Of a stretch of DNA of 64,000 nucleotides, positions 44,479 to 54,259 are shown piece after piece. Where the stretch lies: NCBI RefSeq assembly GCF_001611675.1, contig NZ_CP014766.1, forward strand, positions 992,001-1,056,000. Direction: 5' to 3'. The stretch's first letter is position 1; every line of letters starts with the position of its first letter. The notes beneath the pieces were generated by a model. That model saw only the letters and a program-made list of their open reading frames with translations. It was not told where the DNA came from and made no database searches. This DNA comes from Pontibacter akesuensis. Lineage in GTDB: Bacteria > Bacteroidota > Bacteroidia > Cytophagales > Hymenobacteraceae. Both the position numbers and the translations under genes were made by a program.

Positions 44479-45507
44479 ATGAAAGAGAGAGATGACGACA
44501 AGGTGGTTTCGATGTTTCCGGAAGAGACACAAAACACAGCTACAGACTGGCAGAAATCCATCCCTGCCCAAGTATTTCTAAATTACTTTTTCGCGATAAA
44601 TTACCACATCCAGCACGACGGCGGCAGCACGCTTGATCAGTCGGTGCTACTGCGTGAGGAGAAGCCTGCTCTTACAGAACAGGACCTGAACGACGTGAAG
44701 CGCCTGCTCCTTAATAGTTGGAGCACTGAGTATGCCTTACGCACCACGGCTGAACTGGGGGATGAGGCATACGTGCGCAACGCCCTGCACTGGACTTTTC
44801 CTCAGGCATATTATGCGGTGTTCGCAGGCATGCAGGCGTTTCTGCGCACCCGCGGCATCAGCACAAACAACGAAGCCATGCTGCTGCGCGAGGCGGGCCG
44901 CCTGGTCGTGAAGAATGCCTATCCAAAGGCCATCAGCTTTTACGCTGCCGGCCACTACGATGATTTCAATATACGCCGCCTGCCGCTGGCACACTACAAG
45001 CCGGGCCTGCAGATAGCGGGCAAGGAGCTGGAGGCACAGGCACAGATAGGTCAGTTCCTGCGCACCACACGCCGCCAGAAGGCAAAGACCGTACGGCAGC
45101 AGGTGCAGGCAAATCAGGCTACAGCCATCCGGAGCAGCAAGACCGGTGATGTACTGCAGAAGTTCGGTCCGCAGCACTGGCAGCAGCTTACGTGGCGCCT
45201 GGGCTATACGACTATCTTTGATTTGATGGCGCGCCTGCGCATCTCCTCTTCGCACCGCGAGATCGAGCGTTTCGTACAAGCCGAGATTGATTTCAAGCTA
45301 TTCCACGAGTCGCTGTTGCAGATCGTGAGCTACCTGAACGGCATACACGAGGCCTTTGTGGCGCAGGCAGTTGGCATGCAGCAGTACGAGGCACTGGTAA
45401 AGGAGCTGCCAAAGCACCTGCAGCATTCTTTTGTGGAGGCAAGGCTGCAACAGCAAATCAGGCCGCTGCTCGGCAACGAGGAATACCAAATCGGCCAGGC
45501 AGCATAA
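44479..45507 (+). CDS. Unknown all-helical protein
   Basis: 342 residues from the ATG at 44479 (an in-frame ATG at 44443 adds 12). No family recognised. Predicted almost entirely helical. A stretch HWTFPQAYYAVFAGMQAFLRTRG (about 112-134) resembles helices of HEPN-type nucleotide-binding/RNase proteins, but the R-x4-6-H catalytic motif is not clear, so this is only a hint. No signal or membrane helix; likely cytoplasmic. Preceded by an AT-rich spacer and followed by its own terminator. Confidence 0.75.
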   Translation: MKERDDDKVVSMFPEETQNTATDWQKSIPAQVFLNYFFAINYHIQHDGGSTLDQSVLLREEKPALTEQDLNDVKRLLLNSWSTEYALRTTAELGDEAYVRNALHWTFPQAYYAVFAGMQAFLRTRGISTNNEAMLLREAGRLVVKNAYPKAISFYAAGHYDDFNIRRLPLAHYKPGLQIAGKELEAQAQIGQFLRTTRRQKAKTVRQQVQANQATAIRSSKTGDVLQKFGPQHWQQLTWRLGYTTIFDLMARLRISSSHREIERFVQAEIDFKLFHESLLQIVSYLNGIHEAFVAQAVGMQQYEALVKELPKHLQHSFVEARLQQQIRPLLGNEEYQIGQAA

Positions 45508-45532
45508 GCCAGACGGTTATACTTATACTTCG

Positions 45533-45566
45533 GCTCCTGCAAGTTTATACTTGCAGGAGCTTTTTG
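45533..45566 (+). terminator. Terminator with embedded TATACTT
   Basis: Perfect 12-bp stem GCTCCTGCAAGT (45533-45544) with ACTTGCAGGAGC (45549-45560), loop TTAT, then TTTTTG. The loop and right arm read TTATACTT. Confidence 0.93.
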
Positions 45567-45721
45567 TTTGTTCCTACTTCGATGGGATGGCGCCATACTT
45601 TAGTGTCACTGCCTCACAATCAATTTAGAAAGCAACAATAACAAGTTATCCTTTTCAAAGCTGCCGATAATTTAGCAATTTTGCGGTTTATAAAAGAATC
45701 ATTCTAAAAGTAGATAATCGC

Positions 45722-47266
45722 ATGCAACTCAGCGAACAGGAACTACGCAGACGCCATGAGCGCGAAGAGCTGGAGAAAATGGGCATCAACCCGTATCCCT
45801 CTGAAACATTTGAAGTTACGGCCACAGCCAAAGAGATAAAGGAGAATTTCGATAAGGAAAAGGGCAACTATCAGGAAGTAAGCCTTGCAGGCCGCCTGAT
45901 GAGCCGCCGTATCATGGGCAAAGCCTCGTTCGCAGAGCTAATGGATAGCACCGGCCGTATCCAGATCTACGTGTCGCGCGATGACATTGCGCCGGGCGAG
46001 AACAAGGACATGTACAACACCGTGTTCAAGAAGATGCTCGACATTGGCGACTTCATCGGCATCAAGGGCTACGCGTTCGTAACTCAGGTTGGTGAGATAT
46101 CGGTGCACGTAACTGAGTTGAAAGTACTGACCAAGTCACTGCGACCGCTGCCGATCGTGAAACGCGAGGTAGACGAAAACGGTGTGGAGCACGTGCACGA
46201 CGCGTTCAGCGATCCTGAGCTGCGTTACCGCCAGCGCTACGTAGACCTGGTGGTAAACCCGGATGTGCGCGAGACATTCCGCAAGCGCACGCAGCTGGTA
46301 AACTCCATGCGCCAGTTTTTGGGCAACAAAGGCTACCTGGAGGTGGAAACGCCTATCCTGCAGCCGCTGTACGGTGGCGCCGCCGCACGTCCGTTCAAAA
46401 CGCACCATAACACGCTGGACATGACGCTGTACCTGCGCATTGCCAACGAGCTATACTTAAAGCGCCTGATTGTAGGTGGCTTTGACGGTGTGTTTGAATT
46501 TGCCAAAGACTTCCGCAACGAGGGTATGAGCCGTTTCCACAACCCTGAGTTTACCCAGGTGGAGTTGTATGTAGCCTACAAAGACTATAACTGGATGATG
46601 GACCTGGTGGAGGAAATGGTAGAGAAAGTAGCCATGGACCTGCACGGAACCACCGAGGTGAAAGTGGGCGAGAACATCATCAACTTCCAGCGCCCATGGA
46701 AACGCTTTACTATGTTTGAGGCCATCGAGCATTTCACCCAGATCGATATTTCTGAAATGGACGAGGCAGAATTGCTGAAGACAGCACAGGGATTGGGCAT
46801 ACACGTGGATGCTTCTATGGGCAAAGGCAAGCTGATCGACGAGATTTTCGGAGAGACCTGTGAGGCGAAGTTGATCCAGCCAACCTTCATCACCGATTAT
46901 CCGGTGGAGATGAGCCCGCTGGCCAAAAAGCACCGCAGCAAGCCAGGTTTGGTAGAGCGCTTTGAGGCAGTGTGCAACGGCAAAGAAATTTGCAATGCCT
47001 TCTCAGAACTGAACGACCCGATTGACCAGCGCGCCCGCTTTGAGGAGCAGTTGGAACTGGGCAAGCGCGGCGACACCGAGGCCATGGTGCTGGACGAGGA
47101 CTTCCTCCGTGCCCTGGAGTATGGCATGCCGCCAACGGCAGGTTTAGGTATTGGCATCGATCGCCTAAGTATGATCATGACCAACTCACACTCCATTCAG
47201 GATGTGTTGTTCTTCCCGCAGATGAAGCCGGAGAAGCAGGAGAAAAAAGAAGAGGAAAAGAAATAA
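45722..47266 (+). CDS. lysS: Lysyl-tRNA synthetase (class II)
   Basis: 514 residues. OB-fold anticodon domain (about 50-150), then class II core: motif 2 [18 protein letters not shown], the lysine-pocket [27 protein letters not shown] and motif 3 [11 protein letters not shown]. Charges tRNA-Lys. Length and layout standard. Highly charged K/E tail at the C-terminus. Strong hairpin terminator. Confidence 0.97.
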   Translation: MQLSEQELRRRHEREELEKMGINPYPSETFEVTATAKEIKENFDKEKGNYQEVSLAGRLMSRRIMGKASFAELMDSTGRIQIYVSRDDIAPGENKDMYNTVFKKMLDIGDFIGIKGYAFVTQVGEISVHVTELKVLTKSLRPLPIVKREVDENGVEHVHDAFSDPELRYRQRYVDLVVNPDVRETFRKRTQLVNSMRQFLGNKGYLEVETPILQPLYGGAAARPFKTHHNTLDMTLYLRIANELYLKRLIVGGFDGVFEFAKDFRNEGMSRFHNPEFTQVELYVAYKDYNWMMDLVEEMVEKVAMDLHGTTEVKVGENIINFQRPWKRFTMFEAIEHFTQIDISEMDEAELLKTAQGLGIHVDASMGKGKLIDEIFGETCEAKLIQPTFITDYPVEMSPLAKKHRSKPGLVERFEAVCNGKEICNAFSELNDPIDQRARFEEQLELGKRGDTEAMVLDEDFLRALEYGMPPTAGLGIGIDRLSMIMTNSHSIQDVLFFPQMKPEKQEKKEEEKK

Positions 47267-47280
47267 TCCTTCCAGTATAA

Positions 47281-47319
47281 AAAGAACGGGCCTGCTGTAA
47301 AACAGCAGGCCCGTTCTTT
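47281..47319. terminator. lysS terminator, bidirectional
   Basis: Perfect 17-bp stem (47281-47297 with 47303-47319), loop TAAAA, then T. It also ends the converging YtxH gene. Confidence 0.93.
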
Positions 47320-47334
47320 TTGCTTTGCCTATAC

Positions 47335-47796
47335 TTATAAACCCGGTGTGTTTTTGGCCGCGTCCGTCATATTCTTCACTTCCTGATCATCCCATTTCGT
47401 GGTATCTGTGTACGGGCTCTTCTTTTTCACACCCATCGCGGTAACATCAGACTGATCTTCTGATTTTCCGCCTTTCAGCTTACCGGCCCAGCCTGTTACT
47501 TTTTCTCTTGTGCTGCCATAGGTTTTGCCTACCTGGCCTCCAAGCTTCGTAGCAGATTCGGTTACCTTTTTGCGTGTTTCAGTGCCTTTGTCCGGAGCCA
47601 GCAGCATACCTGCCACTACACCGGCAGCGGCGCCTGCCAACAAGCCGGCTATTATCTTGCCTCCACCGCTTTCGTTATCGCTGCTATGCGAGTAGTTGGA
47701 GTCCTTTTGCCTGATCTGGCGAACGGCTGAGTGGGTTTGTGTTGTATAGTTTGCTTTGCTTTCGCCCAAAGAGCGGCATTCCATGTTAGTTCTCAT
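47335..47796 (-). CDS. YtxH-domain protein 1
   Basis: 153 residues from the ATG at 47796. After about 45 hydrophilic residues the YtxH core reads GGKIIAGLLAGAAAGVVAGMLLAPDKGTETRKKV: one small-residue-rich membrane helix followed by the LLAPDKG turn. The C-terminus is charged. First of three YtxH paralogues in 1.7 kb on the same strand. Relatives are stress-induced membrane proteins. Confidence 0.88.
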   Translation of the reverse strand: MRTNMECRSLGESKANYTTQTHSAVRQIRQKDSNYSHSSDNESGGGKIIAGLLAGAAAGVVAGMLLAPDKGTETRKKVTESATKLGGQVGKTYGSTREKVTGWAGKLKGGKSEDQSDVTAMGVKKKSPYTDTTKWDDQEVKNMTDAAKNTPGL

Positions 47797-47902
47797 AGTT
47801 ATATGTTTATTTAATAATATACTTCTTCTGTGCCGAGGACACACCTTTTTATAAACGCGAGAGAAAACAATTGGTTAAGGTGAAGCCAGAGCTTATAAAC
47901 CC

Positions 47903-47934
47903 AAAGCGCCAGCTCTTAGTGGAGCTGGCGCTTT
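47903..47934 (-). terminator. Terminator of YtxH gene 2
   Basis: Perfect 13-bp stem (47903-47915 with 47922-47934). On the minus strand it exits into GGGTTTA. Confidence 0.7.
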
Positions 47935-48017
47935 TTGGCTAAACGTAAATGGTCTGTCGTCGCGCTTCCTATTCAGGAAAAGCAGGCGTCGCCATTCGCG
48001 TTCAACAGTGTGGCTGC

Positions 48018-48443
48018 TTAGGCGTTGCGCCCGGTGCTACCAGATCCTGTTGATCCCGCACCTGTAGATCCGCTTGTTGAGGAAGTACCAGTTGAGCCAG
48101 AAGTTGAAGATCCTGTTGAACCAGTTGACCCAGTTGATCCACCTGTAGAAGAAGCTCCGGCAGTTGAACCGGTTGAGGCTCCTGAAGTAGTGGAGCCAGA
48201 AGTTGCAGATCCAGATGAAGAGCCTTCACCAGACTTACCAAGTTTCTCGGCGCTCATGCGCTTAATCTCCTCAAGGCCGTCCTGCAGATTTTTCTCCAAG
48301 TCTTTGCTCATTTTACCAGCCCATTTCTTAATGCCGCCTCGGGTAACCTCTCCTGTATCAGGAGCCATCAGAAGTCCGGCAATCACGCCTGCACTGGCAC
48401 CTGCCAGCATGGCCAATAATACTTTTCCGCTATTGTCTTTCAT
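48018..48443 (-). CDS. YtxH-domain protein 2 with Ser/Gly/Thr repeat tail
   Basis: 141 residues. YtxH core VLLAMLAGASAGVIAGLLMAPDTGEVTRGG (about 8-37), a short coiled stretch, then a tail from about residue 73 built of S, G, T and A in TGSTGS-like repeats. Such tails are flexible; in Bacteroidota they may be glycosylated or span the cell surface, but that is inference. The codons repeat too, which produces long proline/valine frames on the opposite strand. Confidence 0.85.
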   Translation of the reverse strand: MKDNSGKVLLAMLAGASAGVIAGLLMAPDTGEVTRGGIKKWAGKMSKDLEKNLQDGLEEIKRMSAEKLGKSGEGSSSGSATSGSTTSGASTGSTAGASSTGGSTGSTGSTGSSTSGSTGTSSTSGSTGAGSTGSGSTGRNA

Positions 48444-48668
48444 GGTTTTATTCTTTGTTTCTAAATACGTTACTATATTGTTTATTGCTTATATTGAATA
48501 ACGGCAAGCGTAGCATTATGTTATATCTATACTAAGGATTTCTGTTATAGCATCCTCAGGGAAAGAAAAACACTCGCATCAGGCCGCATTAACCCTGCAC
48601 TACTGATCACCCAGAGCAGGTCGGTTAATCCCGTCTTTCTTTCGCCCCCACTTGCGGTGTGAACGCTC

Positions 48669-49019
48669 TTATTGGTTTGTATCGCTGCCTTTTTGGGCCT
48701 CCTCCTCCTCTTCGGTTATCTCGTCGTAGTTGTTGCGCATCTGCCGCTTCACATCGCTCCAGGAGCCGTGCATTACCAGGTCAAACTCTTCGTCGTCGCT
48801 TTCACCTCCATTTGAGTATCTGGATTTTAGGTTAGATGTCCAGCGCTTTACATTGCTGTTTACCTCGTCACTCGCTCTGTTCAGTTGGCGCATAAGCTCT
48901 TCGCGCGAATCGCGTCCGTTTTTCGGGGCCAGCAGCAAAGCCGCCGCTACGCCCGCACCTATACCTGCCAGCGTTGCCAGTAAAATCTTGTTACTGTCCT
49001 TGTCCACGTTTTGCATCAT
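48669..49019 (-). CDS. YtxH-domain protein 3
   Basis: 116 residues. KILLATLAGIGAGVAAALLLAPKNGRDSREELM is the YtxH helix and turn. The rest is charged and helical, ending in an acidic EEEEEAQKGSD tail. Most upstream of the three paralogues. Confidence 0.88.
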   Translation of the reverse strand: MMQNVDKDSNKILLATLAGIGAGVAAALLLAPKNGRDSREELMRQLNRASDEVNSNVKRWTSNLKSRYSNGGESDDEEFDLVMHGSWSDVKRQMRNNYDEITEEEEEAQKGSDTNQ

Positions 49020-49192
49020 CGTTGGGTGTTTATTTCAGGTTTATGTATGTACTTTTATGGCAGAGAAGGCAAAAGCGCACGCCCTTCTCCGTTAAATTTT
49101 GCGCTTCCAAATACATACGGGTGCAGCCTTTTGCAGGTTAGCATCAAGTGGTATATATATTCGTATAAACACTTATTTATTCCTGACATACT

Positions 49193-49438
49193 ATGAAAAG
49201 AGTTATTACAGCCGCATTTACAGCCTGCCTTCTGGTTGCCTCCTCCTGTGCCAACAACAAAACGGCGCAAACGGCCACTGCCTGCATCGATCCGGCCAAG
49301 ATCAACCCCGACGGCATGTGCACCATGCAGTACGACCCGGTGTGCGGCTGCAACGGGCAAACCTACAGCAACGCCTGCGTGGCAGACAATGCCGGAGTAA
49401 CTTCGTATACGCAGGGAGCATGTGCCGATAAGCAGTAA
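49193..49438 (+). CDS. Kazal-type protease-inhibitor lipoprotein
   Basis: 81 residues. Signal ends in LVASSC (lipobox). One Kazal domain: CIDPAKINPDGMCTMQYDP followed by VCGCNGQTYSNACVADNAGV, with the six cysteines spaced as in the family. It could restrain serine proteases at the cell surface. The 172 bp upstream hold no gene. Confidence 0.88.
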   Translation: MKRVITAAFTACLLVASSCANNKTAQTATACIDPAKINPDGMCTMQYDPVCGCNGQTYSNACVADNAGVTSYTQGACADKQ

Positions 49439-49472
49439 AAACCCGATCCTTAAAGACTAATCAAAACGTAGC

Positions 49473-49844
49473 ATGAACGAGAAAAAATATATCAAGCAGG
49501 ACAAGCCGTTCCGGGTGCCCACCCACGATGGCAAGCTGATAGAAGAGCACTTTGGCAACGCCTCTACCCGCACCGACCAGTTTAGTGTGGCGCACATGGT
49601 AGCGCCTCCGCACTGGAGTGAGCCGCACCAAACACCCGATTTCGACGAGATCACGATCGTGACGCGCGGCAAGAAGCTGATCGAGATAGATGGCGAGGAA
49701 ATAGAGGTGGGTGCCGGCGAGTCCATCCTTATCAAAGCGGGCACCCGCATTCGTTACGCTAACCCCTACGACCACGAAACAGAATACTGGTCTGTCTGCA
49801 TACCGGCCTTCGACATCAATTCGGTGAACCGGGAAGAAGATTAG
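49473..49844 (+). CDS. Cupin-domain protein
   Basis: 123 residues, a single cupin barrel. Metal-binding region HWSEPHQTPDFDEITIVTRG supplies His/Glu ligands, and the second motif is SILIKAGTRIRYANPYDHE. No signal peptide. Substrate unknown. It lies 34 bp after the Kazal gene and 64 bp before the M28 peptidase gene, so the three may be one transcript. Confidence 0.85.
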   Translation: MNEKKYIKQDKPFRVPTHDGKLIEEHFGNASTRTDQFSVAHMVAPPHWSEPHQTPDFDEITIVTRGKKLIEIDGEEIEVGAGESILIKAGTRIRYANPYDHETEYWSVCIPAFDINSVNREED

Positions 49845-49908
49845 CCTTGATTGCTTATACTTTACGTATGGCTATAGACTCCAACCTCTCACCTTTGGAA
49901 GATATCAT

Positions 49909-51420
49909 ATGAAAAAAGCACCTTTACTTATTCTTGCCGGCATTGCCTCCATGGCAGCGGCCTGCACGCAAACACCTGTCACCTCCCCTGCCAACAGTAC
50001 CGTTACGGCCGAGGCAACACAGCCAAACTTGTCCCTTATCAGCGCGGACGAGCTGCGGGAGGATTTGTTTACTTTATCCAGCGATGAGATGCGCGGCAAG
50101 CGGGCGGGCACCGAGGATGAACTAAGGGCCGCCGCCTGGGTAGCCGAACAAGCACGCGCAGCGGGTCTGGAGCCCGCCGGAGACGATGGCACCTATTTCC
50201 AGTTCTTCCCCATCAAGCGAACGAAGGTTACGGACAACAGCACCGTCGCCATTAACGGAAAGCCACTCATACTTTGGAAGAACACCTGGGTCACCTCACC
50301 TGCCGAAATAAACGTGAATGCCCCGGTAGTGTGGCTTAACTCACTTGCCGACACAGCCAGGCAGAACCTGCAGGGCAAAGTGGTGGCCATGACTTTACAG
50401 GCTCCCTCCCCCCTGCCCGCACAAGGCATGAGCCTTTGGAACTACCGCTATGTGGCCTCGGCCCTGCGCCAGCAAACCAATGCGCTAAAAAACCAGAAAG
50501 CCGCTGCCATTATACTTGTAACCGACAAGGAGGCAGAATCCGATTTTGGCTTTATCGGCCATGTGTTTGAAGAAGGAACCTATCAACTGGAGGGAGAAGC
50601 GGCACGGCAGAATACGAATGCGCCTGTTCTGCTGGTGCATTCTTCCGTAGCGCCTGCACTTAAGCAAAAAAACGCGAAGCTAAAGGCTGACATTGGCGTT
50701 GATAGCTTTGTTTATCCATCTGCCAACGTAGTAGCCAGGGCCCCCGGCTCAGACCCTTCCCTGAAAGACGAGCATGTATTGTTCAGCGGCCACCACGACC
50801 ATGATGGCATCGGAGCGGTGGTGGACGGTGATTCCATCTACAATGGCGCGGACGACAACGCAACGGTGACCGTGGCGCTGATCGCCATCGGAAAAGCATG
50901 GGTGCAGCAACCGGGCAAACGCTCTGGCCTGTTTGTGTGGCATGGTGCCGAAGAGCGTGGCCTGCTTGGCTCCCGCTGGTACGTAGAGCATCCTACGGTG
51001 CCCAAAGAGTCTATCGTGGCTGTTCTGAATGCAGATATGATTGGCCGCAATGCACCTGATTCTGCGGCTCTGCTGGGATCTATTCCGCCGCACCGCAACT
51101 CTACCGAACTGGTGGATATGGCACTTAATGCGAATCAGGAGTTTACGAAGTTTAGCCTTGATACTTCCTGGGATGAGGCGAGCCACCCGGAGGGCTGGTA
51201 TTTCCGCAGCGATCACCTGCCGTACGCCCGCGCCGGTATTCCTGCTATTTTTTTCACCACGCTGCTCCACCCCGACTACCACACCCCGCGTGATGAGGCA
51301 GAATTCATTGACATCGAAAAGCTTACCCGCATGACCCGCTGGATGTACGCCACTGGTTGGGCCGTTTCCGAAACCATGAAACGCCCCGCCACCGACCCGG
51401 ATGCCAAATTGGAAAGGTAG
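49909..51420 (+). CDS. M28-family zinc peptidase, lipoprotein
   Basis: 503 residues. Lipobox ASMAAAC. Residues about 100-260 contain a protease-associated (PA)-like insert. The M28 zinc ligands are visible: His/Asp in FSGHHDHDG, Asp in NGADDNATV, Glu in HGAEERGLLG, Asp in LNADMIGR and His in LHPDYHTPRDE. Periplasmic or surface aminopeptidase. Strong terminator downstream. Confidence 0.93.
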   Translation: MKKAPLLILAGIASMAAACTQTPVTSPANSTVTAEATQPNLSLISADELREDLFTLSSDEMRGKRAGTEDELRAAAWVAEQARAAGLEPAGDDGTYFQFFPIKRTKVTDNSTVAINGKPLILWKNTWVTSPAEINVNAPVVWLNSLADTARQNLQGKVVAMTLQAPSPLPAQGMSLWNYRYVASALRQQTNALKNQKAAAIILVTDKEAESDFGFIGHVFEEGTYQLEGEAARQNTNAPVLLVHSSVAPALKQKNAKLKADIGVDSFVYPSANVVARAPGSDPSLKDEHVLFSGHHDHDGIGAVVDGDSIYNGADDNATVTVALIAIGKAWVQQPGKRSGLFVWHGAEERGLLGSRWYVEHPTVPKESIVAVLNADMIGRNAPDSAALLGSIPPHRNSTELVDMALNANQEFTKFSLDTSWDEASHPEGWYFRSDHLPYARAGIPAIFFTTLLHPDYHTPRDEAEFIDIEKLTRMTRWMYATGWAVSETMKRPATDPDAKLER

Positions 51421-51435
51421 TTTACTTCAAGGTTG

Positions 51436-51481
51436 AAAAGAGAACGGCCTCTGCTAAGTATAGCAGAGGCCGTTCTCTTTT
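51436..51481 (+). terminator. Terminator with AAGTAT loop
   Basis: Perfect 20-bp stem (51436-51455 with 51462-51481) whose loop is exactly AAGTAT, then T. The stem-loop shows the window-wide motif. Confidence 0.93.
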
Positions 51482-51536
51482 TATGATGTTTAGTTGTAAG
51501 TGACTTCCACACCCTCAACCTTTCATATCAAAAGGG

Positions 51537-52349
51537 TTACTTCTGGATCATGTCGATGATGCCTTCTGAAATACCCATGTTGCTGAAGCCACCGTCGTGC
51601 ATCAGGTTCTGCATGGTTACCATACGGGTAAGGTCAGAGAACAAGGTTACGCAGTAGTTAGCGCAATCTTCGGCAGAGGCGTTGCCCAGCGGCGACATCT
51701 TATCGGCATAGTCGTAGAACACATCGAAGCCACCTACACCCGTACCAGCCGTTGTCTTGGTAGGAGACTGGGAGATAGTGTTCACGCGCACATTCTTCGC
51801 TTTACCGTAACGGTAGCCATAGTTGCGGGCAATAGACTCCAACACCGCCTTCGCCTGCGACATGTCGGTGTAATCAGGGAATACGCGCTGTGCCGCTATG
51901 TAAGAAAGAGCCACGATAGAGCCCCACTCGTTCATGGCATCCTGCTTCTCGGCCACCTGCATCACCTTATGGAAAGACAGAGCCGAGATATCAAGCGTCT
52001 TCAGGAACCACTCGTAGTTCAGGTCGCCATAAGATTTGCCTTTGCGGATGTTCGGGCTCATGCCAATAGAGTGCAGCACAAAGTCGATTTTGCCGCCCAG
52101 GATTTCCTGTGCTTTGGTGAACAGGTTCTCCAGGTCCTCAATAGAGGTGGCATCTGCCGGAATAATCTCCGCGTTGCACTCCTCGGCCAACTTCTTGATC
52201 TCCCCCATGCGCATGGCAAGCGGCGCGTTCGTCAGCACAAATTCAGCACCTTCTTCCTTCGCCATCTTGGCAACCTTCCACGCAATGGATTTCTCATCCA
52301 GCGCCCCGAAAATGATTCCTTTTTTTCCTTTTAGCAGATTGTAAGCCAT
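51537..52349 (-). CDS. fabI: Enoyl-[acyl-carrier-protein] reductase (NADH)
   Basis: 270 residues. NADH-binding GIIFGALDEKSIAWKVAKM, VLHSIGMSPN and the catalytic Tyr-x6-Lys in DYTDMSQAKAVLESI (about 155-162). Last reduction in fatty-acid elongation. Length matches FabI. It follows recN on the same strand with an 80-bp gap. Confidence 0.96.
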   Translation of the reverse strand: MAYNLLKGKKGIIFGALDEKSIAWKVAKMAKEEGAEFVLTNAPLAMRMGEIKKLAEECNAEIIPADATSIEDLENLFTKAQEILGGKIDFVLHSIGMSPNIRKGKSYGDLNYEWFLKTLDISALSFHKVMQVAEKQDAMNEWGSIVALSYIAAQRVFPDYTDMSQAKAVLESIARNYGYRYGKAKNVRVNTISQSPTKTTAGTGVGGFDVFYDYADKMSPLGNASAEDCANYCVTLFSDLTRMVTMQNLMHDGGFSNMGISEGIIDMIQK

Positions 52350-52429
52350 CTCTTTATCGTTGTTTGTTCGTTGCTATACTTCCCTTTCCGGCACTTCCGG
52401 AAAAGAAGCAGCAATATAGCAATTACAAA

Positions 52430-54127
52430 TTACAAGGAAAGCAACTCTTTCGCACTTTGATAGGCATTATCGCTCGGGTTGGCGCCCGCAATCATGTGCG
52501 CGAGTTCGTTGATGCGCTCCTGCTCGTCCAGCTTCTTCACGCGGCTGATGGTGCGGTCTTCCGTATCATGCTTGTATACAAAATAATGCGAATCGCCCTG
52601 TGCCGCAATTTGTGGCAGGTGCGAAATAGCGATGATCTGGTGCTTCTGCGCCATCTGCTTCATCATCTTGCCCACCTTCACGGCCACCTCGCCGGAAATA
52701 CCGGTGTCAATTTCGTCAAAGACGATGGTTGGCAGGGCGGTTTTATCGGCCAGCATATACTTTATACTTAGCATCAGGCGCGAGAATTCACCACCTGAGG
52801 CCGCTTTAATCAGCGTCTGCGGCTGTGCGCCTTTGTTGGCGCTAAATAGGATGTTGATATCGTCGGTACCGGTGGCGGTAGGTGCTACCTCATTATGTTG
52901 GATCACGATACGGGCATTTGGCATTCCCAGATCCGCTACCAAGGTATAAAGCTCCTGCTCAAATGTCTCGAAAGACGCCCTGCGACGCTCCGATAGCACG
53001 GCGGCACGCTCTTTCACCTCTTTCTCCACCTCTTTCATCGCCTTTTCGGTGTTGGCGATAGCAGTATCCAGGTTCAGCACGCTGCCCACTTTCTCTTCCA
53101 GCTCACGCTGAATTTCGAGCAACTCGGCAGTGGTCTGCACCTGATGCTTGCGCTGCAAGGTATAGATCAGGTTCAGGCGCTCCTGCACTTCCAGCGTTCG
53201 CTCCGGGTTAGCTTCGGTGTCACGCTCGGCATCCTCCAATTCGGCAGCCACGTCGTTCAGCTCAATCATGCAGCTTTCGGTGCGGGTGCGCAGTTCCTCA
53301 TACTTGCTGCCGAACTGGGCCAGTTGCCCGATCAGGTGCACGGTATCTTTCAGGGCTGAGGTGATGTTGAACTCGGACTCTGTGAGGCTTTGCACGGCCT
53401 GCGTCAGCTTCAGCTTGATGTCCTCTGCGTTCTCCAGCTGCTTCAGCTCCTCCTCCAGTTCGTCCTGCTCTGTTTCCTGCAGGTTCGCTTCGGACAGCTC
53501 GTTCAACAGAAAGGCGTGGTAATCGTGCTCCTTCTGGGCCTGCGCCAGTTGGTCGGTCAGTTTTTTATAGTCACTCTCCAGCTTTTTAAACTGGCGGAAG
53601 CTCTCGTTATACTTGCGTAGGTACGACAGGTTCCCGGCATAAATGTCGAACGTGGTATTGCCCATAGCCGACGTGTTGCCGGCATAGATATCCAGGATGT
53701 TCAGCTGGTAGCTGGTGTCGCCCAACTGCAGCGTGTCGTGCTGCGAGTGAATGTCCATCAGGTTCTCGCCGATTTTACGTATCACATCCAGCGTTACGGG
53801 CGTGTCGTTTACAAAGGCGCGGCTCTTGCCACTCGGGCTGATCTCGCGGCGCAGAATGCACTGGTTGTCGAAATCCAGATCCTCGGCGGCAAAAACCTCC
53901 TGCAGGCTGTAACTCGAGATATCGAACACGCCCTCTATCACACACTTTTCATCCTGCCTGAACAGCAACTTCGTATCCGCGCGGTTTCCCAGCAACAAAC
54001 CGATAGCACCCAGCATAATGGATTTACCGGCACCCGTTTCCCCGGTAATGATGTTGAGCACCGGCGATGGATTCATCTCCAGCTTCTCGATCAGGGCGTA
54101 ATTCTTTATTTTGAGATCTATCAGCAT
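52430..54127 (-). CDS. recN: DNA repair protein RecN
   Basis: 565 residues. SMC-like ATPase: Walker A GETGAGKS (29-36), a long coiled coil (about 160-370) and the C-terminal signature ASGGEFSRLMLSIKYML with Walker B TIVFDEIDTGISG. It acts in double-strand-break repair. Length fits RecN. Part of the minus-strand block rpoZ-coaC-coaB-DUF4835-recN. Confidence 0.96.
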   Translation of the reverse strand: MLIDLKIKNYALIEKLEMNPSPVLNIITGETGAGKSIMLGAIGLLLGNRADTKLLFRQDEKCVIEGVFDISSYSLQEVFAAEDLDFDNQCILRREISPSGKSRAFVNDTPVTLDVIRKIGENLMDIHSQHDTLQLGDTSYQLNILDIYAGNTSAMGNTTFDIYAGNLSYLRKYNESFRQFKKLESDYKKLTDQLAQAQKEHDYHAFLLNELSEANLQETEQDELEEELKQLENAEDIKLKLTQAVQSLTESEFNITSALKDTVHLIGQLAQFGSKYEELRTRTESCMIELNDVAAELEDAERDTEANPERTLEVQERLNLIYTLQRKHQVQTTAELLEIQRELEEKVGSVLNLDTAIANTEKAMKEVEKEVKERAAVLSERRRASFETFEQELYTLVADLGMPNARIVIQHNEVAPTATGTDDINILFSANKGAQPQTLIKAASGGEFSRLMLSIKYMLADKTALPTIVFDEIDTGISGEVAVKVGKMMKQMAQKHQIIAISHLPQIAAQGDSHYFVYKHDTEDRTISRVKKLDEQERINELAHMIAGANPSDNAYQSAKELLSL

Positions 54128-54259
54128 ATATTATGACACAAGACTATAGACATAAGATACAAGACTTTTGGCCTATGCTAAAGTTCGATAATTCTGTTCT
54201 TTTTTGAAGTATGGGAGTTACAGGAAATTTCTTGATAAGGTTGGCGCGCTCCTGCCTCG

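Noticed and set aside
48025-48501. Proline/valine/glutamate repeat frame on the plus strand
   Set aside because: Mirror of the Ser/Gly/Thr repeats of the second YtxH gene.
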